Origin: Hydrococcus rivularis NIES-593
GTDB lineage: Bacteria > Cyanobacteriota > Cyanobacteriia > Cyanobacteriales > Microcystaceae
DNA: 64,000 nt
Reading direction: 5' to 3'
Assembly (NCBI RefSeq): GCF_001904635.1
Contig: NZ_MRCB01000017.1
Location: 1-64,000, forward strand
The translations under genes were made by a program, and so were the position numbers. The notes beneath the pieces were generated by a model. The model saw only the letters and a program-made list of their open reading frames with translations, was not told where the DNA came from and did no database searches. Within the stretch, counting starts at the first letter, position 1, and each line of letters starts with the position of its first letter. Below are positions 55,696 through 64,000 of this stretch, one piece after another.

Positions 55696-55969
55696 AATGA
55701 AATAATTGACGTTAGCTTTCTCGAAGACCTTACCTATTATTGGGTAGGCAGCAGTAAAAACTAATAGAAAAATTTCACTGCGCCTTTTATCTCTGGTGGA
55801 AGAGATTAGGCGAAATCCTTTTATAGGAACTGGAAAACCAGAACGGTTGAAGTATCAGGATGGAAATGTTTGGTCGCGCCGTCTGACGGAAAAGGATCGT
55901 CTTGTATATATGGTTAGCGACGATCGCATTGATTTTCTTCAAGCTCGATATCACTATAGCGATCGCTGA
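55696..55969 (+). pseudogene. Decayed YoeB/Txe-type toxin gene
   Basis: Two frames carry the two halves. One gives ...VSFLEDLTYYWVGSSKN then two stops; the other gives RLLSLVEEIRRNPFIGTGKPERLKY..GNVWSRRLTEKDRLVYMVSDDRI..ARYHYSDR, the classic YoeB/Txe RNase toxin C-terminus (GKPE, WSRR, HRLVY-like, HY). A frameshift and two stops break the gene. No antitoxin gene is seen upstream. Confidence 0.75.
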
Positions 55970-55982
55970 GTTAACCTGATAC

Positions 55983-57227
55983 CTAATGCTGTGCTAATTG
56001 TGGCTTTCGCCCCTTCAAACCCGTCATTAATTGAAGGGCAAAAATTTTCAACGGTGGCAGATGGTGCAGCATCAATAACCCCAGACGACGTACCGCTACG
56101 ATGGGCAACCAGTTATTAGAAAATAGCCGATCTAAGAAATCTGTAAATCCTAAAATGGTCAAATTCTCTGGCTTGCGCCAGCGTTCGTAGCGTTTTAAGA
56201 CGCGAATATCGCCAATATCTTCTTCTTTCTCGCGTGCCTCTTTTAAAACTTGTGCTAGCGCCGCCGCATCTCGGATGCCGAGATTTAATCCTTGTCCGCC
56301 GACGGGATGGCAGCAGTGCGCTGCATCGCCAATTAAAGCCAGTCTGGATTTCGTATAGCGATCGCACTGCATTAACTGTACCGGAAACAAATAGCGATCG
56401 CTTGCCATTTCCAATCGCCCCAGCAATCCACCCGTATGATATTCCAGTTTTGCCAAAAATTCCTTTTCGTCCAATTCTTGTAAAGCTTTTGCTCGATCGT
56501 GGGGTGCCGTCCAAACAATTTGACAGCGATTTCCGGGTAGGGGTAGAATGCCCATCGGTCCCGCGGGCCAAAAACGTTCAAAAGCCGTCTCGTTAGCAGT
56601 AGCTTGGTGTTTAATCGTAAAAGTGACGCAGGATTGCCAATATTTCCAGCCTTTTGTTTTAATTCCTGCCAAAGAACGAATTCGCGATCGCGCTCCGTCT
56701 GCCCCCACTACTAATTTTGTCCTAATTTGTTGCTGTTCGCCTTCGACTTTTACTGATATTGTCGCGCCAGAGTGTTGATAATCGACTGCTATCACTTCTG
56801 CCGGACGCAACCAGCTAACGTTAGAACAGTTGGCGATAAATTCTTGCAAAGCTTTTAAGACAACGTGATGTTCGGCAACGTATCCTAGATATTCCGTCCC
56901 TAAATCGCTGGTGTGAAATTTGACTATGCCGGGATAATCGGCATCAGACAAGCGAATGTGACAAAATTTACCAATATAAGGAAATATCTCTTTCCAAACG
57001 CCGATTCCCTCAAAAACTCGACCAGAAAGCACGGAAAGCGCGTAAGCTTGTCTCCTTGCGGCTGCGACTTTAAAAGGTTGCGCTTCGATTAAGAGGATTT
57101 TGAGCTTAGAATCTTTTAAAGCGGCAGCTAGCGTTGCTCCGACAATTCCTCCGCCAACGATCGCCAAATCGCAATCAAAATTTAAATCGAGGCTCTCCCT
57201 TAAATGACTTTGCCGTTCTAACGTCAT
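55983..57227 (-). CDS. FAD-dependent hydroxylase of the UbiH/Coq6 family
   Basis: 414 residues. FAD motifs DCDLAIVGGGIVGATLAAAL, VVGADGARSRIR, and GDAAHCCHPVGGQGLNLGIRDAAALAQVL. A flavin monooxygenase; in cyanobacteria members of this family may hydroxylate quinone-ring or other aromatic substrates. The substrate cannot be told from the sequence. Confidence 0.92.
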   Translation of the reverse strand: MTLERQSHLRESLDLNFDCDLAIVGGGIVGATLAAALKDSKLKILLIEAQPFKVAAARRQAYALSVLSGRVFEGIGVWKEIFPYIGKFCHIRLSDADYPGIVKFHTSDLGTEYLGYVAEHHVVLKALQEFIANCSNVSWLRPAEVIAVDYQHSGATISVKVEGEQQQIRTKLVVGADGARSRIRSLAGIKTKGWKYWQSCVTFTIKHQATANETAFERFWPAGPMGILPLPGNRCQIVWTAPHDRAKALQELDEKEFLAKLEYHTGGLLGRLEMASDRYLFPVQLMQCDRYTKSRLALIGDAAHCCHPVGGQGLNLGIRDAAALAQVLKEAREKEEDIGDIRVLKRYERWRKPENLTILGFTDFLDRLFSNNWLPIVAVRRLGLLMLHHLPPLKIFALQLMTGLKGRKPQLAQH

Positions 57228-57503
57228 TTTTTAACGATTTTTTTAGAAAATAAACAAAAATTCATTCTTCTTTGATTGTAAGTTTCTTTGCCTACTTTTT
57301 TCAACAGGCAGCACCCAATGCTCAATTGAGACAGATATGTATTTGAGGCACTCTGGCAGCTACCAAGAACGATTGTAGACACCGAATTTAAGCATTGCGA
57401 TCGCGTAGCGTGTCGAAGGCAATTTTGCAGATAATAAAGTTAATCTCCTGGTAGCAACCAGGGGATATATAAAAACTTTTGCACCTAACAGGAGTTTACC
57501 AAA

Positions 57504-57887
57504 ATGTCGAATACACCGATACAAATCACGACCGACCTCAGTAAAGCGCTCGAACAAATTAATCAGAAACTAGATAAGATAGATGAAAAGTTCGAGGCGA
57601 AGTTTGACAAGATAGACGAACGTCTTAACAAGCTGGAAATAGGACAAACTCGTACAGAAGAAAAATTGTCTGGGCAAATTAATGCTGTAGACGAAAGATT
57701 GAGCGGGCAAATTAATGCTGTAGACGAAAAATTGAGCGGTCAAATTAATACGCTTGATGAAAAAGTTAGTGGGCTGAGCAAGCGGATTGATAGCGTAGAT
57801 TTTATTAATCGTGGGGTATTTGTAGCTTTAATCATTGCTATCCTTGGCGGATTTGCAAAAATATTTGGATTTATTGGGAGACCTTAG
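57504..57887 (+). CDS. Coiled-coil protein with 11-residue repeats and a C-terminal TM helix
   Basis: 127 residues. A long coiled coil (EQINQKLDKIDEKFEAKFDKIDERLNKLE), then tandem repeats SGQINAVDERL, SGQINAVDEKL, SGQINTLDEKV, and a C-terminal hydrophobic helix (GVFVALIIAILGGFAKIFGF). Looks like a tail-anchored trimer- or tetramer-forming protein; such genes are frequent in cyanobacteria. Ribosome site AGGAG upstream. Function unknown. Confidence 0.8.
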   Translation: MSNTPIQITTDLSKALEQINQKLDKIDEKFEAKFDKIDERLNKLEIGQTRTEEKLSGQINAVDERLSGQINAVDEKLSGQINTLDEKVSGLSKRIDSVDFINRGVFVALIIAILGGFAKIFGFIGRP

Positions 57888-57907
57888 ACCGAGAAATCAA
57901 TAACCAA

Positions 57908-59443
57908 CTAGAACTCAAAAGTTGTTCTAACTGTTAAGACGACAAGATCGCTATTGACAAGATCGCTATTATTGTTATTGTGGTTAGGGGCTGTAATCCA
58001 AATTAAACCAGGAGTAATCGAAAGATTGTCTCTTATCTGATGTCGGTAAAAAGTTTCTACGTGCAGCGACGTGTCTGGATCGTTTCTTCTACCATTAATA
58101 AGAAAACCACTCGTACCAGTTAATTTGGGTTCTTGACCGACGATAACGCCGAGGAGATTTCCTTCTTTGCCGAGATCGGGGAAAACGAGAGTGAGAGCAT
58201 AGTTCCAAACATCAGCTTTACCGAGATCGATCGCGGTTGCATTGGTCAATCCTACCCAACCTCCAATGGCAAATTTGGGAGCAAGTCGCCAAGACGCTTC
58301 TAAACTATAGGAGTTACCGACTACTGGGCGATCGAGATCGAGTTGAGACCTCAGACTACCCGTTCCTGTTTTTAGGTTTGAATCATTATAAGAGTGAATG
58401 TAAAGTAACCCTAGCTTGAAATTTTCGGTCGGTTCAAACTCTAGCTTGGCAGAAGCACTATAGTTACCATTAAATAAGCCCTCTCCCGCTTCGCTACTTT
58501 CTGCCTTCCCATTGTAATATCCCAAACTCAGGGTTAATTCATCGCTCAATTCATATTCCAGTCCGATCCCGCCACTTTCAACCAGTCTGTAGATGGGATT
58601 CTGGCAACCAAAACGAGAAATCGAACCCGTCCCCCTGTCACGAAAAAATGGATTGGTCGCACCGACATCATCGCCTTCAGGCGCAATCAAGAGGTTAACG
58701 CGATCGCTGATGGGAAATTGATAAGATAAATTACTTAGTTCAATCCGATTATCTGAGTCGGTATCGAATCCCAAGCGCCCTTCATTGGTAAGATTCTCTA
58801 CGTAGGAAAATTGTTTGACGTTGCCACTTCTAAGCGTAATTCTCAATTTATCTTCGCCTGTGAAACTGGCTCTCAAGCTAAGCTGAGTGCGTTGTTGCAA
58901 AGCTAGGTTATTGTTTGTGCCACCTCCAAAATCATCGCTAATGGCAAGAATGACTTCACCCGTTAGATTGGCGGTGGGGGAAAATTGACGGTTTTCCAGT
59001 TGGGCAACGCGAGTTTCAAGGGAGTAGACACGAAGATTTAACATCCCTAGTTCTGCCGAAAATTCTGTTTGCAGTCTTTTGGCAATAACTAAATCTTCGC
59101 GATCGATTTTCTGTGTTTTTATATGTTGTTGGAGAGAAGTCAGAAAAGTATTCAACGTCGTAGCGAATTCGTAGCGAGATATTGCTCGATTTCCCTGAAA
59201 TGTTTTACTGGGATAACCAGTGAGAATAGGGTAACGTTGAATTAAAGATTGCAGTTCTTGAAATGCCCAATCAGTCGGTTTTACGTCCGATAGTTGAGAA
59301 ACAGACGGAACCCGATCCATTGGTTTGTCCACTAGGGAATCAATGGGAAGCGATCGCGTCTGTTGAGAAGAAAGTTCTGTTAAAATTGGCTCAGTTGTAA
59401 AGACTAAAGAATCGGCGAGCTGAAAAAGAGCTAGAAATAACAT
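57908..59443 (-). CDS. Iron-uptake porin with SLH domain
   Basis: 511 residues. N-terminal hydrophobic signal region, then an SLH domain (PTDWAFQELQSLIQRYPILTGYPSKTFQGNRAISRYEFATTLNTFL), a coiled coil (RLQTEFSAELGMLNLRVYSLETRVAQLENRQFSPTANLTGEV), and an OprB-type beta barrel ending with aromatic strand (VVLTVRTTFEF). This is the typical outer-membrane porin class of cyanobacteria that takes up inorganic iron and other solutes. Confidence 0.93.
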   Translation of the reverse strand: MLFLALFQLADSLVFTTEPILTELSSQQTRSLPIDSLVDKPMDRVPSVSQLSDVKPTDWAFQELQSLIQRYPILTGYPSKTFQGNRAISRYEFATTLNTFLTSLQQHIKTQKIDREDLVIAKRLQTEFSAELGMLNLRVYSLETRVAQLENRQFSPTANLTGEVILAISDDFGGGTNNNLALQQRTQLSLRASFTGEDKLRITLRSGNVKQFSYVENLTNEGRLGFDTDSDNRIELSNLSYQFPISDRVNLLIAPEGDDVGATNPFFRDRGTGSISRFGCQNPIYRLVESGGIGLEYELSDELTLSLGYYNGKAESSEAGEGLFNGNYSASAKLEFEPTENFKLGLLYIHSYNDSNLKTGTGSLRSQLDLDRPVVGNSYSLEASWRLAPKFAIGGWVGLTNATAIDLGKADVWNYALTLVFPDLGKEGNLLGVIVGQEPKLTGTSGFLINGRRNDPDTSLHVETFYRHQIRDNLSITPGLIWITAPNHNNNNSDLVNSDLVVLTVRTTFEF

Positions 59444-59669
59444 TTTTTCTTGAGTTAAATGAAATTAGTCTGGCGATAGCTATTAATAGCAAGCGAACTT
59501 GGCAAATTCTTATTAGAAACATATAAAAAAGGGACAGCTTTTGCAAAGTGTCCCCAGCAACTTAATATTTTAACCAGCTTTAAACTCTAGATGAATCTAA
59601 AGATATTACCATTGAATCATCTCATCCTTGAGACGATCCTCAATAAATTCTTTGTCTGTAAACTATCGT

Positions 59670-62111
59670 TTAATGCTTTAGCGAGGCTAAATCTTTTGGC
59701 CGTTCTGGGGTTGAAGATAGAGCGATCTGGGTTAAAACCTGATTTTTTGAAGGTTGAAGGTGCTTGCGAGCATAGCGATCGCACAGATAGCGATTCAGTA
59801 CTTTTTCCCAAGAAAAGAGACGTTCTTTTAAGGATTGGTAGTCTAATCCAAATAGGTTACTGAGTCTTTTGCTAATGGGTTTGACAATGGTGTTTTTGCG
59901 TCGCCAACCTAACTTCTTATATTTATTTTTGAAGTAGCCATCTTCGGCTAAATTCCATTTTTCTTTCATGTAATTTAAACTTTTTAGTGTCCAATCATCG
60001 CTCCAACGCAACATAAAGAAGTGCATATCCGTCCACTCTAAAAACTTTCCAGGAACATAAGTGGCGATACTGGTTGGCTCAAAATAAATCTTACCGCCAG
60101 CTTGAGAGACTAGCATACAAAAATCTAAATGTTCTTTAGTGTTGAAAAATCCTTCGTCAAATTTGCCGACGCGATCGAAAATTTCTCTACGAACTAGCAT
60201 CAAGTGAAACTCAGTTAATTCGGTTTCAGTTCGTTGCAATTGGTCGTAAACTTCAGGAACTTGTTGACCTTGGCGATACATTTTCTCGCGTATATGTCTT
60301 TTGCCGTAGATATCGGTGACGATGTGGGATTCTCCTCCGGCAAAGTGAATTCTCTGATGTAAGGGCAGCTTTTCGCACATTAAGGGACCAACGACGGCAG
60401 CATCAGTTTCTTCGGCACAATTCACTAAAGCTTCTAACCATCCTGGAGTGACGATGACATCATTATCGAAAAAGACGACATATTTGGTGTCAACGTAATT
60501 TAAACCGATATTGCGGGCGTGGTTGGGGGAGAGATAATAATCTGTCCTTATCAGTTGAAAATTCTTTTCCTGCGCCATTTTTTCGAGGTAGCGGCGGATT
60601 TTTGCAGGGGAATTCCCATCGACGTAAACTAATTTGAAGGGATATTGCGTCTGTTCGTAGATGCTTTCTAAGGATTGCTGGGTGTAGCTAAAGCGTTCGC
60701 GAGGGACGACAACGATAGTTACTTGGGGTTGTTGCATGGTTGATATCTCCTTTTGTTTGTAAAATTTGGTTTGTTTGATCTGACGCACAGGAGGCACTCT
60801 ATATGCGCCCGCAGGTGGCGCATATAGAGTGCCGTCGCGCAAAGGCGCAGAGGGAGGAAGGGGAGAGGTTTTTGCTGAAGGCAAGAGGTTTTGATAGATT
60901 TGGACGAGTTCGTCGTTGAGTTTTTCCATGTCGTATTTTTCTTCGACGCGGCGACGACCTAAAGAACCCATTTGCTCCCAGAGTTGGGGGTGTTCGATGA
61001 GGTATGCTAGTTTTTGGGCGATCGCGTCTGCATCTTTTTCTGATACGAGGAAACCGGAAACGCCATCTTCTACGAGTTCGGGAATGCCGCCGTGGTAGGT
61101 GCTGATGACGGGCAACCCCATCGCCATTGCTTCTTTTAAGGTGTTGACGGGTGCATCTTGATTGCCATCGGCAGATGTGACGCTGGGGGCAAGGAAAATA
61201 TGACAGGTGTCGAGAATTTCAATAATTTCTTGTTGTTGTTTCCAACCTAAGAGTTTAATTAGGTGAGTGAGGTTGAGTTGTTGAATTAGCTTCTCGAAAT
61301 CCTGTTTTAAAGGGCCGTCGCCAATGATGTTAAATTCAATATCGGGATAAGTTTGAGCGAGTTTTGCGATCGCGCGAATGCAATATTCGATTCCTTTTTT
61401 TTCTACCAGGCGACCTGTCGTGGCGATGCGAATGCAACCGTCAGCAGGAAAATAACGAGGTTTGAAGGCAAATTTCCGACAGTCGATCCCCGAACCGTGG
61501 ACGACAATTTTCTGGGGATTGCAGCCTAATTGAATCGCTTTTTGGCGGAAAAATTCGCAGTTTGCTAAGAAAAAGTCTCCTTCGGCAAAGAGTTGGTCGT
61601 AAACCTTTTCGCCCTTTTCTTGCACGTAGCGACTGATATCGATGCCGCGAAAGGTTACGATTAGTTTTCCTGGTAGAATTCCTAAGTCTCGAAATAGCAG
61701 CCCCATCGCGCTGAGAGTGCCAAACTGACAGTGAATAATGTCGTATTCCTCGCGTTCTAGGAAAAGCATGGCGCGATAAAGCCATTTTAAAGACAAAACT
61801 TCGTGGTTATATTTGAATAGTTTTGGGATTTGTAGAAGGGATAAAGATCCTCGATGCAGATTTTTTAGGAGTAACCTTAATCCTTTGAGATATCTGTGCA
61901 AAAGATTTTCAGGTCGAGTGGGAGGATAATAGGTGCGATCGAACAGGTTGTATTGTTCTACGAGGGGATGAATTTTCGATAGATTATCGGGTTTGCCATT
62001 GAGAGGGTAAATGTGAACTTCGTGTCCGCGATCGAGCAAACCGATAATTTGATTGAGGATAAAGGGTTCGGATACAACCGGAAAGCGCCAAACTAGGAAT
62101 GCAATTTTCAT
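59670..62111 (-). CDS. Glycosyltransferase GT4-GT2 fusion (probably two joined genes)
   Basis: 813 residues in one frame. Residues about 1-405: GT4 glycosyltransferase (IKIATTGRLVEKKGIEYCIRAIAKL, EAMAMGLPVISTYHGGIPELVEDGVSGFLV). Residues about 459-813: GT2 glycosyltransferase (VTIVVVPRERFSYTQQSLESIYEQTQ, VFFDNDVIVTPGWLEALVN). The link is the translation of a perfect 17-bp palindrome repeat (60793-60833) and non-conserved text. An ATG at 60737 with AAAAGGAGATA before it could start the GT2 part separately (355 residues). Sugar target unknown. Confidence 0.88.
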   Translation of the reverse strand: MKIAFLVWRFPVVSEPFILNQIIGLLDRGHEVHIYPLNGKPDNLSKIHPLVEQYNLFDRTYYPPTRPENLLHRYLKGLRLLLKNLHRGSLSLLQIPKLFKYNHEVLSLKWLYRAMLFLEREEYDIIHCQFGTLSAMGLLFRDLGILPGKLIVTFRGIDISRYVQEKGEKVYDQLFAEGDFFLANCEFFRQKAIQLGCNPQKIVVHGSGIDCRKFAFKPRYFPADGCIRIATTGRLVEKKGIEYCIRAIAKLAQTYPDIEFNIIGDGPLKQDFEKLIQQLNLTHLIKLLGWKQQQEIIEILDTCHIFLAPSVTSADGNQDAPVNTLKEAMAMGLPVISTYHGGIPELVEDGVSGFLVSEKDADAIAQKLAYLIEHPQLWEQMGSLGRRRVEEKYDMEKLNDELVQIYQNLLPSAKTSPLPPSAPLRDGTLYAPPAGAYRVPPVRQIKQTKFYKQKEISTMQQPQVTIVVVPRERFSYTQQSLESIYEQTQYPFKLVYVDGNSPAKIRRYLEKMAQEKNFQLIRTDYYLSPNHARNIGLNYVDTKYVVFFDNDVIVTPGWLEALVNCAEETDAAVVGPLMCEKLPLHQRIHFAGGESHIVTDIYGKRHIREKMYRQGQQVPEVYDQLQRTETELTEFHLMLVRREIFDRVGKFDEGFFNTKEHLDFCMLVSQAGGKIYFEPTSIATYVPGKFLEWTDMHFFMLRWSDDWTLKSLNYMKEKWNLAEDGYFKNKYKKLGWRRKNTIVKPISKRLSNLFGLDYQSLKERLFSWEKVLNRYLCDRYARKHLQPSKNQVLTQIALSSTPERPKDLASLKH
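60793..60833. repeat. Perfect palindromic repeat inside the glycosyltransferase frame
   Basis: Arms of 17 bp (GGCACTCTATATGCGCC and its complement) with a 7-base loop. It encodes the odd linker between the GT4 and GT2 halves, so it looks like a repeat insertion that fused two genes or lengthened the linker. Confidence 0.8.
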
Positions 62112-62175
62112 TGTTAGTTAGTAGTTAGGAGTTGGGAAGTAGGGGCAGGTTTAACGGTAAAAACGACCTATCTTG

Positions 62176-63375
62176 TTATCTAGCAACTAGCATCGAACCT
62201 GCCCGTACAGAAATATCAATATTCATCGCCCGGAGAATGGGTGGGTGTTCTGAGTCAGGATAGTGTAAGATACTGATGGTTCCTGGATGTAGGTGCAAGC
62301 GCCAGAGTCGATCGCGATTCATTCCTAATACTTGCCCTAGAAAGCTTTGAATAACGCGATCGCGTGCTACGATCGATCCAGTCAGCGATCGACTGGAATT
62401 CATCTTATTTCTGACGTTAATTGCTTGTTGCCACAGTTGAGGAAAGTCTTCTCGCAATACCTGTAACTGTACGGTTGTGGGATGGTGTTGTAGAATCTGC
62501 TCGGTAATCAAATGGGAGTTATCGAGGTCGCCACTGATACTAAAGTCGATCGCGATGTCTTTGAGTAATTGGGCGAGTTGTTGAATTTGTTCGGGATTTT
62601 CGGTTTCGGCAGGTATCAATAACAGTCGCAAACCATTTTCGCTCTTCGGTAACTTTTCGCCAACATGAGTGGCGCGATTCATCGCTTCGAGTTGTCCTGA
62701 CTCAAGACAACCGTCGGGAAAATTTAGAATACTTATAGCGCAGTTAGATTGCTCGATGCTGTGATAATGTGCGGGCGATACGCTGAGTGCGGTGCTAATT
62801 AAGGCGCGATTCGTGCCGCCGTGACTGACGATTAGGATGGTTTGACCGATATGGCGGGGTAATATTTCTTGCCAAAATTTTTGTATGCGATCGTATAAAT
62901 CTAAAGCAGGAAAGCAATATTGCTTCGTTTTAAGTGTTTCGATTGGCAATTGAAAATTGGAATCATTTTGAATTGCCAAAGGAATTTCCATGCGAAACTC
63001 GTGGGGACGTTGCTTCCAGCAGCGATATTCTTCAGGAAATTGTTCTTTGACGAATTGGAAGGAAAGACCCTGCCATGCAGGAAGTTCGGTTTCTCGCAGA
63101 TGTGGGACAATATGAATGGTAGGGTAGGCATCTTGCGTGCGCGATCGCACTACTGCTTTTGCGGTTTCTTTTGCCCGTTGTAGGGGACTCGCATAAATCG
63201 CATCGAAGGGTATTCCTTTGAGAAATTCACCCGTGAGTTGTGCCTGCTGACGACCGAGTTCGGTTAAATTGGGGCGATCGCTACTTCCTTGATACAATCC
63301 CAGTGCGTTGTAAGTACTCTGTCCGTGACGCAGCAGGATAACGCGAGTGTTGCGACCTTTAAGCTTGGATTGCAT
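62176..63375 (-). CDS. Histidine phosphatase (phosphoglycerate mutase-like) family protein
   Basis: 399 residues from ATG 63375, which has AAGGAG 9 bases before it; an upstream start at 63438 would run deep into the ABC gene. N-terminal half: RHG motif (VILLRHGQSTYNALGLYQGSSDRPNLTELGRQQ), YASPLQRAKETA and the second His in VSHGGTNRALI. The C-terminal half (about 230-399) is a second, less conserved domain, as in two-domain cyanobacterial relatives. The substrate is not evident. Overlaps the ABC-transporter stop by 17 bases. Confidence 0.88.
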   Translation of the reverse strand: MQSKLKGRNTRVILLRHGQSTYNALGLYQGSSDRPNLTELGRQQAQLTGEFLKGIPFDAIYASPLQRAKETAKAVVRSRTQDAYPTIHIVPHLRETELPAWQGLSFQFVKEQFPEEYRCWKQRPHEFRMEIPLAIQNDSNFQLPIETLKTKQYCFPALDLYDRIQKFWQEILPRHIGQTILIVSHGGTNRALISTALSVSPAHYHSIEQSNCAISILNFPDGCLESGQLEAMNRATHVGEKLPKSENGLRLLLIPAETENPEQIQQLAQLLKDIAIDFSISGDLDNSHLITEQILQHHPTTVQLQVLREDFPQLWQQAINVRNKMNSSRSLTGSIVARDRVIQSFLGQVLGMNRDRLWRLHLHPGTISILHYPDSEHPPILRAMNIDISVRAGSMLVAR

Positions 63376-64000
63376 GACGCTCTTCTCCTTGGGTAACGGC
63401 GTTTTGGAGTTGGTAGAGTGCGGCATAGCGACCGCCAAAGCGGATCAGTTCGGGATGAGTGCCGCGTTCTAAAATTTGTCCGCCTTCTACATAGAGAATT
63501 AAATCTGCATCTTCGACCGATCTGAGATTGTGAGAGATGAGAAAGGTTGTCCGTCCTTGTGTGAGTCGATTGAGTGCTTTATTGACTGCCTGTTCGCTGG
63601 CATTATCTAACCCCGTAGTGGGTTCGTCGAGGATGACGATGGGTGCTTTGCGAATGGCAGCGCGCGCGATCGCAATTCGCTGTCTTTGTCCACCCGACAG
63701 TGTACATCCTCTCTCCCCTAAAACTGTCTCGTAACCATCGGGCAGGTTCATAATAAAGTCGTGAGCATTTGCTATTTTTGCTGCTTGCTCTATTTCTGCA
63801 TCCGTTGCACCCAATTTCCCGTAGGCAATGTTTTCGCGGATGCTGGCGGCAAATAAGATACTCTCTTGCAGGACGACACCGATCTGCTGTCGCAGGGAGT
63901 CGAGAGTATATTCGCGCAAATCTTGTCCGTCGATGAGGATGCGACCAGAATTGGGATCGTAGAGGCGGAGAATGAGACTGATTAGGGTTGATTTGCCGCC
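63359..64000 (-). CDS. ABC transporter ATP-binding domain, C-terminal part (cut by window edge)
   Basis: Partial: the gene enters from beyond base 64000. About 213 residues are seen, from the last part of Walker A (GGKST), Q-loop (VLQESILFAASIRENIAYG), signature CTLSGGQRQRIAIARA, Walker B (PIVILDEPTTGLD) and H-loop (LISHNLRSVEDADLI). The pattern fits an exporter of the fused TMD-NBD type (MsbA/lipid or peptide exporter class). It ends AVTQGEERHAIQA. Confidence 0.9.
   Translation of the reverse strand, partial: GGKSTLISLILRLYDPNSGRILIDGQDLREYTLDSLRQQIGVVLQESILFAASIRENIAYGKLGATDAEIEQAAKIANAHDFIMNLPDGYETVLGERGCTLSGGQRQRIAIARAAIRKAPIVILDEPTTGLDNASEQAVNKALNRLTQGRTTFLISHNLRSVEDADLILYVEGGQILERGTHPELIRFGGRYAALYQLQNAVTQGEERHAIQA

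Noticed and set aside
63376-63438. Longer start of the histidine phosphatase
   Set aside because: It would overlap the ABC gene by 80 bases; AAGGAG stands before the ATG at 63375.

Overview
The window is cyanobacterial chromosomal DNA. It has photosystem and phycobilisome genes throughout, a very high density of the GCGATCGC palindrome (HIP1), and many cyanobacteria-specific families (ThiE with N-terminal extension, CURT1/CAAD, NTRC, CpcT, iron-uptake porin). The first half is a far-red light photoacclimation (FaRLiP) gene cluster, so the organism should be able to make chlorophyll f and remodel both photosystems and its phycobilisome core in far-red light. I cannot fix the genus from sequence alone; unicellular or baeocytous types such as Pleurocapsa or Chroococcidiopsis are compatible.

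Layout. 0.3-2.3 kb: a uracil-DNA-glycosylase-like gene, thiE and thiS. 2.5-8.9 kb, minus strand: far-red photosystem I operon psaA2-psaB2-psaL2-psaI2-psaF2-psaJ2 (psaJ2 is a GTG-start gene of 46 codons). 9.8-14.8 kb, plus strand: the regulators rfpB-rfpA-rfpC. 15.1-20.7 kb: an unusual redox/stress block (protoglobin, Dps-like ferritin, Rieske protein, pentapeptide-repeat protein, a thioredoxin-reductase-like flavoprotein, a lone SufR C-terminal domain and a degenerate RfpC-like receiver). 21.2-28.6 kb: far-red photosystem II genes psbA3, chlF (psbA4), psbC2, psbD3, psbB2 and psbH2, plus two tiny membrane-protein genes: a second PsaJ-like gene between psbD3 and psbB2, and a 47-residue single-TM gene after psbH2. 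28.6-33.1 kb: far-red allophycocyanin genes apcD-type, apcB2, apcD-type, apcE2, apcD-type.

How it works together: RfpA (knotless phytochrome kinase), RfpC (CheY) and RfpB (DNA-binding response regulator) are known to switch on such clusters. ChlF makes Chl f, the alternative PSI and PSII subunits bind it, and the red-shifted allophycocyanins on ApcE2 feed PSII. Three copies of a structured leader RNA (common core CTCGGAAACCG) lie in the cluster: before chlF, before psbA3, and as an orphan on the minus strand upstream of psaA2. The copy before psbA3 is followed by a relic of the first codons of chlF. A second, unrelated structured repeat of about 130 bp also occurs three times; two inverted copies bracket the redox block.

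The second half (33-64 kb) is ordinary housekeeping and accessory sequence: leuD, a SWIM-domain protein, VanY-type peptidase, malic enzyme, SUI1, CURT1-like, NTRC, cpcT, phytase-like, TPR protein, amidase, folE, an SDR, a DUF790/Bax1-like nuclease, htpG, rpmB, an S9 peptidase, a UbiH-like hydroxylase, an iron-uptake porin, a fused GT4-GT2 glycosyltransferase, a phosphoglycerate-mutase-like protein and the end of an ABC transporter. Gene relics (Uma2, YoeB toxin, methyltransferase) lie between them. I saw no tRNA, rRNA, CRISPR array or intact transposase.
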